Source: Leucobacter musarum subsp. musarum
Lineage (GTDB): Bacteria > Actinomycetota > Actinomycetes > Actinomycetales > Microbacteriaceae
Length of the DNA stretch: 36,813 nt
Direction of reading: 5' to 3'
Assembly (NCBI RefSeq): GCF_001273845.1
Contig: NZ_JHBW01000071.1
Span: 1-36,813 of the forward strand
Shown here: piece after piece, positions 24,247-30,852 of the stretch
How the letters are laid out: every line of letters starts with the position of its first letter
How positions within the stretch are numbered: the stretch's first letter is position 1
Notes under the pieces: model-generated
The model's input: only the letters and a program-made list of their open reading frames with translations
Databases searched by the model: none
Told to the model about the DNA's origin: nothing
Program-made: the position numbers and the translations under genes

Positions 24247-24720
24247 ATGAATGTGAAAGCGATTGATGCCGTGCGAGCGAGTCTGAGTGCGCGGGGTCTT
24301 ACCCCGAAGCAGCTCGAGGCGCTGTATGCGGAATTGCCGGAACGCGGGTCGCGCTCCGAGGAAGAAATTGCGGTGGCGATCGCAATCACGCGTGAGTACA
24401 GGGCGAAGCTCCAGCCTGCACATGAGCTGCTGCACTGCCGGGGCCTCGCAGAGGAGCACCGCCTGCGAATCGACACCACAGGGCGCTACGTCGCATTGCA
24501 CGGTGAACCGCTCGACCTTGTGAGTGCCCGATGCGAAGTCATCGATGGCTTGCTCGAGACGCGCCTTAGTTGCGACTTCTTCGAGCTCTGGGAGGAGTCA
24601 GGGGGCTCGCCTGATCGCGACGCTGACACGGATTCATTCGCCCGGTTCATCGTCGAAGAAGTTGCGCGGAGATGCGACACGGAGAACACCACCTATTGCG
24701 CGCACAATCCGCGCTGGTGA
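24247..24720 (+). CDS. uncharacterised phage protein, rightward cluster
   Basis: The product has 157 residues from the ATG at 24247, with GAGAGGAG 6 nt upstream; the longer upstream frame runs through the tRNA-like element and is not used. The N-terminal half is helical (LTPKQLEALYAELPERGSRSEEE), and the C-terminal half is acidic with several Cys (RLSCDFFELWEESGG, RRCDTENTTYCAHNP). A G.U-containing 9-bp hairpin (24205-24223) precedes the RBS. No family is recognised. Confidence 0.7.
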   Translation: MNVKAIDAVRASLSARGLTPKQLEALYAELPERGSRSEEEIAVAIAITREYRAKLQPAHELLHCRGLAEEHRLRIDTTGRYVALHGEPLDLVSARCEVIDGLLETRLSCDFFELWEESGGSPDRDADTDSFARFIVEEVARRCDTENTTYCAHNPRW

Positions 24721-24751
24721 ACAGAAACGCGCTACTGGACCGAGCCGGGCG

Positions 24752-24798
24752 GCGGGTTGCAAGTACCCGCAAGCGCACGGGGTGCGATCGCCGCACCC
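24752..24798 (+). repeat. two adjacent hairpins before the 59-aa gene
   Basis: The first hairpin has a 6-bp stem (24752-24757 and 24765-24770) with a 7-nt loop TGCAAGT, the dimensions of a T arm but without its consensus. The second has a 7-bp stem (24780-24786 and 24792-24798) with a 5-nt loop. They fill the gap between genes and end just before the AAAGGAGG of the next gene, like the structured gaps upstream. Confidence 0.5.
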
Positions 24799-24818
24799 AT
24801 GAGTGAAAGGAGGCCATC

Positions 24819-24998
24819 GTGTCCGCATTGCTGGAACTGATCCTGATGGTTGCTGTCGCCGTGTTGCCGGCGTGTGCGACCGAAGATGCATCGATTTGCG
24901 TGTGGGATACCGCTGCGCACGGTAACGGCGCAGGCTCGTCATTCGTCGACCTCGGCGGACGGGCCTTCCCCGTTGAGTTGCAAGGGGCGCAGCGATGA
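24819..24998 (+). CDS. 59-aa putative secreted or membrane-anchored peptide
   Basis: A GTG start at 24819 follows GAAAGGAGG with 5-nt spacing. The first ~19 residues are hydrophobic (LELILMVAVAVLPAC) and resemble a signal peptide or anchor. A lipobox-like LPAC is present but lacks the basic N-terminus expected of a signal peptide. The rest is polar with a second Cys. The stop overlaps the next start (ATGA). The strong RBS and coupling support a real gene; the function is unknown. Confidence 0.6.
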   Translation: MSALLELILMVAVAVLPACATEDASICVWDTAAHGNGAGSSFVDLGGRAFPVELQGAQR

Positions 24999-25333
24999 GC
25001 CGCGCGGCGCTGCCGTTGCGCGTGCTCGGCGCGTTATCGATGGGTTGGCCGATGCCAGACGAGCACGACGGGATCCCGGTCGCGTGGACCTCGGAACTTG
25101 CACCTGGCGACAACGACAACATGGACGAGCCCCACTACTCAGTGGAGCCCTTGGCAGACGGGGACGAGGTGCGCCTGATCTTCTCCGAGCGAGCCGTTGG
25201 CGTTGATGCGGCCTTCATGTCGTGCCCGCTCCGGCCGTCGCAAGTTGCAGCATTGATCGAGCAGTGGGAGACGCTCTACGCATGGCCATACAACGGCGAG
25301 TTGCAGATCGATTCAGCCGAGAGGAGCTCGTGA
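24995..25333 (+). CDS. uncharacterised phage protein, rightward cluster
   Basis: The 112-aa acidic protein contains EPHYSVEPLADGDEVRLIFSE and a C-terminal helix with ALIEQWETLYAWP. It overlaps both neighbours (ATGA before, TGATG after), so it is translated as part of a coupled trio with the 59-aa peptide and the helix-turn-helix protein. No known motif is seen. Confidence 0.68.
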   Translation: MSRAALPLRVLGALSMGWPMPDEHDGIPVAWTSELAPGDNDNMDEPHYSVEPLADGDEVRLIFSERAVGVDAAFMSCPLRPSQVAALIEQWETLYAWPYNGELQIDSAERSS

Positions 25334-25581
25334 TGGAGTTGCAGGCATTGCCATACGTCGCGCATGATGGAGACATGACGCGGCACTATCTTTCGACAAC
25401 GGAGATTGCAGATCGCCTCGGGATCACACGCGGGGCGCTGTCTTCGCTTACACTTCCGAAGCCCGACGTCACTGTCGGCACGGTGCGCGGGTGGAGCGAG
25501 AAGACCATCGACGCGTGGAACGAGCAGCGCCCGGGGTCCGGTAACCGCGCGCCTCGTAAGGGTGCTGCGAAGCGAGGCTAG
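25333..25581 (+). CDS. small helix-turn-helix DNA-binding protein
   Basis: The 82-aa product starts at the ATG at 25333, sharing a base with the previous stop. Residues ~19-55 (LSTTEIADRLGITRGALSS, then a wing and GWSEKTIDAWNEQR) form a MerR/excisionase-like helix-turn-helix. The C-terminus is basic. It ends the rightward cluster, and its stop overlaps the convergent HNH gene stop. It could regulate the palindromic operator at 22746-22766 or act as a recombination factor; both are inference. Confidence 0.75.
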   Translation: MELQALPYVAHDGDMTRHYLSTTEIADRLGITRGALSSLTLPKPDVTVGTVRGWSEKTIDAWNEQRPGSGNRAPRKGAAKRG

Positions 25582-25892
25582 AGGATCCCGGGGTGCGCTG
25601 GAGTCGCGCCCTTGTGTCGGCGCGCGGCGGCCGCTTTGCCGCCCTGGCTCGAGGTCTTCTGTTGGTGATGCCAGCTGCAGAGTGATTGCAGATTCTCGGG
25701 GCTGTGGTCGTTGCGATCGCCGATGTGGTCGACGTCGGTTGCCGGCGCCAGACACTTTCGGCCGGTGTCGTACCGGACGTGCTGGCAGCGGCGGCCGTCG
25801 CGCTTGAACACGTGATTTCGGAGACGCCACCAGTCAGCTGGGAGCGTTTCTCGCCGATCCGTGGGACGGTCGACCCATCCCGATCGGCTCAC
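25578..25892 (-). CDS. HNH endonuclease
   Basis: The 104-aa protein has a CxxH-type start (RDGRRCQHV, then GRKCLAPATDVDHI) and the HNH core ATDVDHIGDRNDHSPENLQSLCSWHHQQK, in which DH, N and H are the catalytic/metal residues. I place the start at the GTG at 25892, which overlaps the stop of the upstream 37-aa ORF (GTGA); the longer reading is Arg-rich and unlike the family. Phage HNH proteins of this size assist terminase at cohesive-end sites. Here the gene is 3.7 kb from the terminase genes, with an opposite-strand cluster between. Confidence 0.85.
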   Translation of the reverse strand: MSRSGWVDRPTDRRETLPADWWRLRNHVFKRDGRRCQHVRYDTGRKCLAPATDVDHIGDRNDHSPENLQSLCSWHHQQKTSSQGGKAAAARRHKGATPAHPGIL

Positions 25893-26002
25893 CGTTTGCG
25901 AGACTGTCGGATACGTCGATCTTCGACGCGGTCGACCTCGCCACACTCCTCGGCGGCGAGCGCGGAGGAGTACTCGGCGCCGCACTCTGGGCAGGGTTGC
26001 AT
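25889..26002 (-). CDS. 37-aa CxxC mini-protein coupled to HNH gene
   Basis: The peptide MQPCPECGAEYSSALAAEEC is followed by a charged tail. The CPEC knuckle and a later Cys suggest a half zinc finger. It begins 2 nt after the preceding ORF's stop and its own stop overlaps the HNH GTG start, so it may exist partly to deliver ribosomes to the HNH start. Small CxxC proteins are common beside phage HNH genes. Confidence 0.6.
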   Translation of the reverse strand: MQPCPECGAEYSSALAAEECGEVDRVEDRRIRQSRKR

Positions 26003-26004
26003 CG

Positions 26005-26259
26005 CTATTCTCCTTGCCGGCCGGTGTAGGCGGGATTCTCTCGCGCGATCTCGAGCAGGCCGCGCCCCTTTACCCATGACAGGTCGGGGGATGAGATGAC
26101 GCTGACCGCAGAAGAGCCCTCGGCTTCGAGCTCGACGGACAGCTTGTGAGTGACGAGAACCCAGCCGTCGACGAACTCGCCACTCGTCGCCTCGTAGTAG
26201 GCGGAGATTGCACGCGAGAGTTCGGCGTGTGCTTCCAGCCATGCTGCATCGGGTTCCAT
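26005..26259 (-). CDS. small phage protein upstream of HNH operon
   Basis: The 84-aa product starts at the ATG at 26259; GGAGG precedes it closely (a second ATG immediately before it is the alternative). The sequence is a helix (AAWLEAHAELSRAISAYYEA) followed by strands (GWVLVTHKLSVELE). It is first of three tightly packed minus-strand genes ending with HNH. The function is unknown. Confidence 0.65.
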   Translation of the reverse strand: MEPDAAWLEAHAELSRAISAYYEATSGEFVDGWVLVTHKLSVELEAEGSSAVSVISSPDLSWVKGRGLLEIARENPAYTGRQGE

Positions 26260-26340
26260 CATTCCTCCAATGGGTGTTGCCGGGCTCGCCTCGCACTGTG
26301 TGATATCAGTGGTCAAGGGCCCGGCAAGCTGTGAAACCGC

Positions 26341-26372
26341 GAAGCCCCTGACCAGTGCAGGTCAGGGGCTTC
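26341..26372 (-). terminator. strong hairpin after DUF4145-like gene
   Basis: A perfect 13-bp stem (26341-26353 and 26360-26372) with a 6-nt loop lies 12 nt past the stop of the leftward gene at 26385. The T content after the stem is modest on the minus strand. It probably separates that gene from the HNH operon. Confidence 0.65.
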
Positions 26373-26384
26373 AGTAAGGCGGCT

Positions 26385-27062
26385 CTAATTTGCGGTTTTG
26401 CCGCGGCGTTCAAGCATGTCTATGCGTCTTGCATCTGCCACATACACATCGTCGAGAACAAAACGTGCGATCGTCAATGCGTCTTCCGCGTCTTCGCTCG
26501 TCGGGGCTTCGGTGATGTCTCCGTGCGCCATGTCGTTGCCAAGGATGCGCAGAGCATGGGCCATGTCTTTCGTTCCTGTACGAATATGCCCGTTTGCGTG
26601 GAGAGAGTCGACCTTCTGGACGAGTGACCCTTTATCGATTTTCATATCCTTCGCGGTCGCTTCGATCACGCTCCGGACGAGTAGCAAGGTGCCGCGAAAA
26701 GCACCAACTGCGACCGTGTTATGGGCTTCCTGAAGGAACGCGCCGACGTTCTTGGGAAGAAACTCGATGTCTGCCTGCACCATTGAAGGAGGCGACCACT
26801 TCACGTTCTCCATCCGCTCAGCCTCCTCAATAACAGTGCCGCTACTTATGTACTCGGAAAGATGACTTTGGCGCCGTACCTGGGCGAGATCTCCAGTAGC
26901 AACGTTGTAGTTAAAGCATGCATCGCAAGTTGCCGCAACCGACAACTTCCCCAATTGCACCGTATATCCGCGAGCGCTCTCATTTGAGGTATCAAAGACT
27001 CTTCCGTGTCGAGCAGTGAAGTGAGTCTGATTTCCGCAGAACGCGCATCGGTGAGAGAGCAT
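26385..27062 (-). CDS. DUF4145-like protein with N-terminal zinc knuckle
   Basis: The product has 225 residues from the ATG at 27062 (MLSHRCAFCGN); an extra 26-codon extension lacks support. Residues ~6-50 hold a CxxC pair and a second CDAC pair, a probable zinc site. The C-terminal ~110 residues (GAFRGTLLLVRSVIEATAKD and NDMAHGDITEAP) match the DUF4145 pattern seen in phage- and restriction-associated proteins. It stands alone between two hairpin terminators, as accessory genes added to a prophage often do. A defence or exclusion role is possible but unproven. Confidence 0.75.
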   Translation of the reverse strand: MLSHRCAFCGNQTHFTARHGRVFDTSNESARGYTVQLGKLSVAATCDACFNYNVATGDLAQVRRQSHLSEYISSGTVIEEAERMENVKWSPPSMVQADIEFLPKNVGAFLQEAHNTVAVGAFRGTLLLVRSVIEATAKDMKIDKGSLVQKVDSLHANGHIRTGTKDMAHALRILGNDMAHGDITEAPTSEDAEDALTIARFVLDDVYVADARRIDMLERRGKTAN

Positions 27063-27315
27063 AAGACCATCATGGCTGAAGCCTCGAAAGCCGGGAAGGA
27101 CTGCGTGATGTTTCCGGTCGGCTATGAACCGCAGAATCACCTATGCTCGGGCTTCGATTTGTCTAACCTCAGCAGTGGGCGGATGTCTGCCGGGTGGCTT
27201 CTCGCCGCAAAGTCTAGACAACGTTGCACCAACTGCGCGGCGGATTCGTTTGGGGCCCGCCGACCGTGGCCGCGGGCGTATTCGATTGTCGATATTCAGT
27301 TGTGCAGAAACAGCA

Positions 27316-27347
27316 AAACCCCCGGGCGCTTCGCGCTGCGGGGGTTT
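27316..27347 (-). terminator. bidirectional terminator
   Basis: AAACCCCC (27316-27323) pairs with GGGGGTTT (27340-27347) around a partly paired GC-rich interior. TTTTGC follows on the minus strand and TTTCTG on the plus strand. It ends the leftward operon whose last stop is at 27441. The rest of 27063-27440 holds no gene that I can support; it should contain the promoter of the DUF4145-like gene. A perfect 8-bp palindrome GTCTAGAC lies at 27212-27219. Confidence 0.7.
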
Positions 27348-27440
27348 CTGTGTTTCCGGGACGGTGAAGTGGGTGTAGAACTCCACCATCTGTAAACATT
27401 TTGCACAACGATGCGTAAGAAGTCAAGCCAGATTGATCAA

Positions 27441-27659
27441 TCACCGTGCATTCCGTTGCCGAGATCGTCGTCTCGGGGTCTTCGCGTCCATGCGGCGTAG
27501 GTCATCGAGGTTGAGCCAACGCTCGTGCAATGGGCGCATTGTCCGGACCTCCTGATCGGCGACCCACTTATAGACGGTGCGCTGCGGGCGATTCAGAAAG
27601 GCCGGCGCTTCCTTCATCATGATCCAGCCCTTCGACCCGGCAACCTCACGCCGTGGCAT
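27441..27659 (-). CDS. small helix-turn-helix (excisionase-like) protein
   Basis: The 72-aa protein starts at the ATG at 27659 (MPRREVAGSKGW), overlapping the previous gene by 14 nt. The core (MMKEAPAFLNRPQRTVYKWV, then a wing ending in RWLNLDDLRRMD) is a MerR/HTH_17-type fold, and the C-terminus is strongly basic. Proteins of this type serve as phage excisionases or small regulators. A 12-bp palindrome (27431-27442) overlaps its stop codon. Confidence 0.72.
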   Translation of the reverse strand: MPRREVAGSKGWIMMKEAPAFLNRPQRTVYKWVADQEVRTMRPLHERWLNLDDLRRMDAKTPRRRSRQRNAR

Positions 27660-28239
27660 CAGAGGTCTCCTCAGTTCCGACCGTCGATGCACCGCTGAGC
27701 TCCGCCTCAATGAGGAGGGCGTTCACCGAGAACTCGTCTTCGTCGAGTGTGTAGCCGCACTTGGGGCAGTCGACGACGATGCGATCGCCGACGAAGCGAG
27801 GCGGCCGGTAGGTGAGTGTCATCTCGTCGCAGCCCCCGCAGCGCATTGCGATCATGGGCCGGTCGCGTTCCTGCCGTGGCCATCGACGATCCGCAATCGA
27901 GACAGCGCGGCCGAACTCGATTGCGACGAATGCGCCGTAGGCTTCGTTGACCGCCTGATCGAGAGACTTGAACCGATCGAGCTTCGCTTTGAGGCGCTGG
28001 ATCTCGTCGGCTGCAAGCCATGTCGGCGACAGTGGTGCGCGTGGTCCCGATGATGTTTGGACGAGCACATCAGGGTCCATGCTTGGGGCGTTGCCATCGG
28101 CGAGGCCGGCGAGGATCTCGTCGCAGGCGCCGACGGCCCAGAGGAGCCGTGTCCATTCGTGGAACTCGAGTCTGCCGACGCCGGTTGCCGCGTGCCCGGT
28201 GTGGTCGAGGTTGGTCAGGGGAGCTTGATGCTGGCGCAT
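27646..28239 (-). CDS. phage protein with C-terminal zinc ribbon
   Basis: The 197-aa protein has a helical N-terminal region of ~140 residues and a C-terminal zinc ribbon. MRCGGCDEMTLTYRPP supplies the first CxxC and VDCPKCGYTLDEDE the second. The ribbon suggests DNA or RNA binding. It is followed by, and overlaps, the excisionase-like gene. The start codon has only a weak RBS. The function is unknown. Confidence 0.72.
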   Translation of the reverse strand: MRQHQAPLTNLDHTGHAATGVGRLEFHEWTRLLWAVGACDEILAGLADGNAPSMDPDVLVQTSSGPRAPLSPTWLAADEIQRLKAKLDRFKSLDQAVNEAYGAFVAIEFGRAVSIADRRWPRQERDRPMIAMRCGGCDEMTLTYRPPRFVGDRIVVDCPKCGYTLDEDEFSVNALLIEAELSGASTVGTEETSDATA

Positions 28240-28310
28240 GGCGTTGTTCCTGGCCTCGGCCCGGTAATCCCGTGCTCGAGCTATTTAGATGTACAGGTAT
28301 GTTAGCCCGT

Positions 28311-28658
28311 TTATTCGACCTCTTCACTTGCTGAGTGCTTCGGTGCCATAAAAAGGCCTCGTACCAGGAGGCCAATGAGCACGAAGGACTGCACAGCCAT
28401 CGCAGAAATGAAAGCGACGGCGATTGGCACTTCAATTGTCAGATTGAACGTGCCGAGTAAAAGGATGAAGGCGGCGACAGCCAGAATCGATAGGCAAACT
28501 ATTCCTACAATTACCCAGAAGAGGCGAATTCTCTGATCGTTCGCAATCTTCTCACGACGCGCGATTTCTTTCGCGAGGTCCGAGGTCGTCGTTGCGCGAG
28601 ACCTTTCGCCAGCGAGCTCGGTCCAAGTCCGTAGGGCGAACTCATCTGGGCTAGGCAA
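28311..28658 (-). CDS. two-span membrane protein next to immA
   Basis: The 115-aa protein starts at a TTG (28658) overlapping the protease gene stop by 8 nt. Residues ~22-42 are charged and helical; spans lie at about 45-69 and 76-103, followed by a short acidic tail. The tight overlap with the ImmA/IrrE gene suggests they act together, for example in immunity control or exclusion at the membrane. The TTG start is the only workable start in frame, and its RBS is poor. Confidence 0.68.
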   Translation of the reverse strand: MPSPDEFALRTWTELAGERSRATTTSDLAKEIARREKIANDQRIRLFWVIVGIVCLSILAVAAFILLLGTFNLTIEVPIAVAFISAMAVQSFVLIGLLVRGLFMAPKHSASEEVE

Positions 28659-29163
28659 CGAAGCTCGAATGATCTGGGTGTTTTGCGAGTCGTCCTAAGC
28701 GCTTAGTAAGAGCATCGACAGATACGCCAAACTCCACGGCCATCTGGCCGTGGGTATAGCCGTTTCGTCGCATTCGTGAAATCTCTTCTTCGGGCATCAA
28801 GAGGCTTCCGGCGAATTCGTCGGCAAAGAACTCGTGGAGGTCGTATTTGACTCCGCGTCCGTCGGTGAAGGAGTAATCATCATCCTCAGCGAGTGCTGCT
28901 CGCTCGACAATGTGACCCAACTCGTGCGCCCAAGTGAAACGTCGGCGCTCGGGGGAGTGTCGGCTGTGAACGACGATCACGGGGGAGGCGTTCTGTTCCT
29001 TTGACACGATGCCTGAAAGTACGGGCCCTAGGTCTGCCTCGTACTTAGAAGCTCCGAGGTTAGAAGTTATCTCTGTGAGCCGCACCGGAAGGCGACCGTC
29101 CCAGTTTTCACGAAGGAGATCTGCTGCTTTTCGGCGGGCGGTCACGTAGACCATTTCAGCCAT
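28651..29163 (-). CDS. ImmA/IrrE-family metallopeptidase
   Basis: The 170-aa protein has the gluzincin motif HELGH (residues ~80-84) and the third-ligand region HEFFADEFAGSLLMP (~110-124), diagnostic of ImmA/IrrE (COG2856). A C-terminal YTHGQMAVEFGVSVDALTKRL helix-turn-helix-like stretch is common in this family. I prefer the ATG at 29163 to the one at 29166 for its better spacing from GGAGG. Known relatives cleave XRE-type repressors to start mobile-element induction. No XRE repressor is visible here, so its target is unknown. Three DnaA-box-like repeats lie in its promoter region. Confidence 0.88.
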   Translation of the reverse strand: MAEMVYVTARRKAADLLRENWDGRLPVRLTEITSNLGASKYEADLGPVLSGIVSKEQNASPVIVVHSRHSPERRRFTWAHELGHIVERAALAEDDDYSFTDGRGVKYDLHEFFADEFAGSLLMPEEEISRMRRNGYTHGQMAVEFGVSVDALTKRLGRLAKHPDHSSFVA

Positions 29164-29184
29164 CATCCACCTCCAAAATGGGAG

Positions 29185-29217
29185 TTATGCACAACTTATG
29201 CACCAAGTTATCCACAA
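29185..29217. promoter_or_regulatory. three tandem DnaA-box-like repeats upstream of immA
   Basis: TTATGCACA (29185), TTATGCACC (29196) and TTATCCACA (29208) lie in the same orientation with 11- and 12-bp spacing. The first and third fit the DnaA box TTATNCACA fully. They lie 22 nt before the protease start codon, so they could equally be operator repeats for its promoter. The AT-richer DNA to the right (29218-29260) could unwind. Confidence 0.55.
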
Positions 29218-29448
29218 GTTGATCTAGTACGAGTTTACTACTTTACCGCTAGACACGCCGCATTCAATACGCGCGTCTGTCGGTGTTACATCGTTAGGGG
29301 TGACGGGTGGGACAGAGCTTAAGTTTTTGAATCGAAAGCTATGCGTGGTCTAAGCAGGTAGCTCTGAATCTGGCGTCTCGAATGCTTTTCCTGATCGTGT
29401 TGCCGTCGCGAAGCGGGCGCCACCACCTTTTGCTCCAGTGGCTTAGCG

Positions 29449-29586
29449 CTAAGTTGTACACGGTTCCCATGGCAGCCGGTCTGGGGGAGCTGGAAGTATC
29501 CGCACGACACCACAATCCGGGTCGAGGCAATGGACCGTGCTGTTGATTCGTTCGGCTTGGGCGCTGCATGCGACGCACTTGAACAT
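29449..29586 (-). CDS. 45-aa putative zinc-ribbon mini-protein
   Basis: MFKCVACSAQAERINSTVHC continues with CLDPDCGV-type sequence, giving two CxxC/CxxxxC knuckles that could bind one zinc. The RBS is weak and the ORF is short. A further basic, Trp-rich 43-aa ORF (29339-29470) overlaps its end and may be the next cistron, but I cannot confirm either. Around these, 29218-29448 shows no other gene. Confidence 0.35.
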   Translation of the reverse strand: MFKCVACSAQAERINSTVHCLDPDCGVVRILPAPPDRLPWEPCTT

Positions 29587-29637
29587 GAGTGTGAGCGTAG
29601 CCAAACTCGCAGCTCGATGAGTGGTAAGAGGCGAAGC

Positions 29638-29668
29638 TGTGGATAAGTTCGATCTAACGTTCTCCACA
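29638..29668. promoter_or_regulatory. outlying DnaA-box-like pair
   Basis: TGTGGATAA at 29638-29646 is the exact complement of TTATCCACA. TTCTCCACA at 29660-29668 differs at one position. Together with the three boxes at 29185-29217 this makes five DnaA-box-like sites within 0.5 kb. Confidence 0.4.
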
Positions 29669-29714
29669 AGTGGGCGCAGCGAATCAGCCCGGGCCCTGCG
29701 GGTAGCCTGGCAGC

Positions 29715-29993
29715 ATGCTCATTGCCACGCTCCGAAAGATCGAAACCGTCACGGTGGAAGTGAAGGGGGAGGGGCTGCCCGAGATTCAGGAGAAGCTCGC
29801 CGCCGAGCGACCCGACGGCTTCGATCTTGTGAGCGCACCAGTCGCCATGCTGAAAGGGCAGACCGCCATCACAGCGACCGGCACCTTTGCGCGGCGTCAC
29901 GGCCTGATCGAGATTGAGTGCGAGAGCTTCGACGATGCACGGGCAAAGACCCCGGAAGGGTGGCAAATACTGAGTGTTCGCGCCGCTGGCTGA
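29715..29993 (+). CDS. uncharacterised small phage protein
   Basis: The 92-aa protein is alpha/beta, with MLIATLRKIETVTVEVKGEG, then GLPEIQEKLAAERPDGFDLVS and a C-terminal FDDARAKTPEGWQILSVR. It has no helix-turn-helix. A -10-like TAGCCT lies 6 nt before the ATG with no RBS, so the message may be leaderless. It is the only rightward gene on this side and converges on the HTH gene at 30005. The function is unknown. Confidence 0.6.
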   Translation: MLIATLRKIETVTVEVKGEGLPEIQEKLAAERPDGFDLVSAPVAMLKGQTAITATGTFARRHGLIEIECESFDDARAKTPEGWQILSVRAAG

Positions 29994-30004
29994 GCCGCAC
30001 GACC

Positions 30005-30352
30005 TCAGTTCGCGGGGACGGCCTTCATCCGCAGCCACTCGTCGAGGTCATGCACGAAGTAGATGTTCAGGCGACCGAGCTTATGGACCTTGGGACCTGT
30101 GCCTTGATGCTTCATGGTGCGCAAGACCTGGGCGCCGCCTCGATACCCAAGGTATTCTGCCGCTCTCTCGGAATTTAGCGCCATCTGCTTCGTATGAAGT
30201 ATGAAGCCGTGACGGGTTAGCAACTTTTCAAGGTCCAGATCTGATTGCGGTAGCTTCCGAACCGCGAGCGCTACTTCTTCGCGGACCATCTCCCGTATGG
30301 CAGACCTGATCGGGTCATTCTCGTCGGGTCGCGTTTTTCGAGAAGCGCTCAT
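30005..30352 (-). CDS. helix-turn-helix DNA-binding protein (excisionase/AlpA-like)
   Basis: The product has 115 residues from the ATG at 30352, overlapping the previous stop (ATGA). The N-terminal half is a charged helix (PIRSAIREMVREEVALAVRKL). The C-terminal half (LNSERAAEYLGYRGGAQVLR, then RLNIYFVHDLDEWLRMK) is an HTH_17/AlpA-like DNA-binding fold. Its closeness to the attachment junction (within 0.6 kb) makes a recombination directionality factor plausible. A transcription regulator is the alternative. Confidence 0.72.
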   Translation of the reverse strand: MSASRKTRPDENDPIRSAIREMVREEVALAVRKLPQSDLDLEKLLTRHGFILHTKQMALNSERAAEYLGYRGGAQVLRTMKHQGTGPKVHKLGRLNIYFVHDLDEWLRMKAVPAN

Positions 30353-30666
30353 GTGTGCCAATAATGATTCGGGCTCACGGAGATGTATAGGACATTGATC
30401 CAAATGCAGAACACCCCAAGCAATAGGTGCTTAGTGATGCTATGGCCCTGCTGGGGTCGCACGTACGAAACCGGCATCTTGTTCGCGTATCGCGGATGGT
30501 GGACCTGGACCGGCTGAGGCGTGACTGGAACGTGCGCCTGCTGTGGTGGTGCATACGGACCCCATGTCTGACCATCCCACCAGCGAAGATGTCCGTTGGC
30601 GGGATCTGGGTACCAAGCCGCGGGCGGCAGTGGCGTATGTGATGGCGGCGATGTTGGCGCAGTCAT
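30349..30666 (-). CDS. DUF2510-type membrane protein
   Basis: The 105-aa protein contains AAWYPDPANGHLRWWDGQTWG at its N-terminus, split here as WYPDP...RWWDG...W, the DUF2510 signature found in actinobacterial membrane proteins. A Pro/Gln/His-rich linker follows, then one hydrophobic segment (LLLGVFCIWINVLYISV). It is the phage gene nearest the right junction. Its stop overlaps the HTH gene start. A superinfection-exclusion or lysogenic-conversion role is possible from position only. Confidence 0.7.
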   Translation of the reverse strand: MTAPTSPPSHTPLPPAAWYPDPANGHLRWWDGQTWGPYAPPQQAHVPVTPQPVQVHHPRYANKMPVSYVRPQQGHSITKHLLLGVFCIWINVLYISVSPNHYWHT

Positions 30667-30774
30667 TCATTCACCATAACTTCTTCTCGGAAACTGAAGA
30701 GCGTTCCTGCCTCAAATCACCCGGAAAATCGCCCACTCAGTCTGGCTGCGTCGGTGAGTGTTGGGAATCAATGG

Positions 30775-30804
30775 TGAATCCACTTTGGGGCCAAAATGGA
30801 TTCA
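30775..30804. repeat. 30-bp near-perfect palindrome near the attachment junction
   Basis: TGAATCCA (30775-30782) pairs with TGGATTCA (30797-30804). TTTGG/CCAAA pairs inside, leaving a GG centre and one C/A mismatch. It lies in the gene-free stretch 30667-31002, 49 nt before the phased TGCAAC repeats. It may bind an integration host factor, a directionality factor or a repressor. No T-run follows on either strand. Confidence 0.55.
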
Positions 30805-30852
30805 TGCGAGCGCCTAAATGGGTGTTCGCGCACGGGTCAAAATCCGCATGAT

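Noticed and set aside
27431..27442. 12-bp palindrome GATTGATCAATC as a regulatory site
   Set aside because: It overlaps the stop codon at the end of an operon, has no associated promoter and occurs once, so I did not list it as an operator.
29339..29470. 43-aa basic, Trp-rich minus-strand ORF
   Set aside because: It has a plausible ATG inside the end of the zinc-ribbon ORF but no RBS and no family resemblance; it is mentioned only in that entry.
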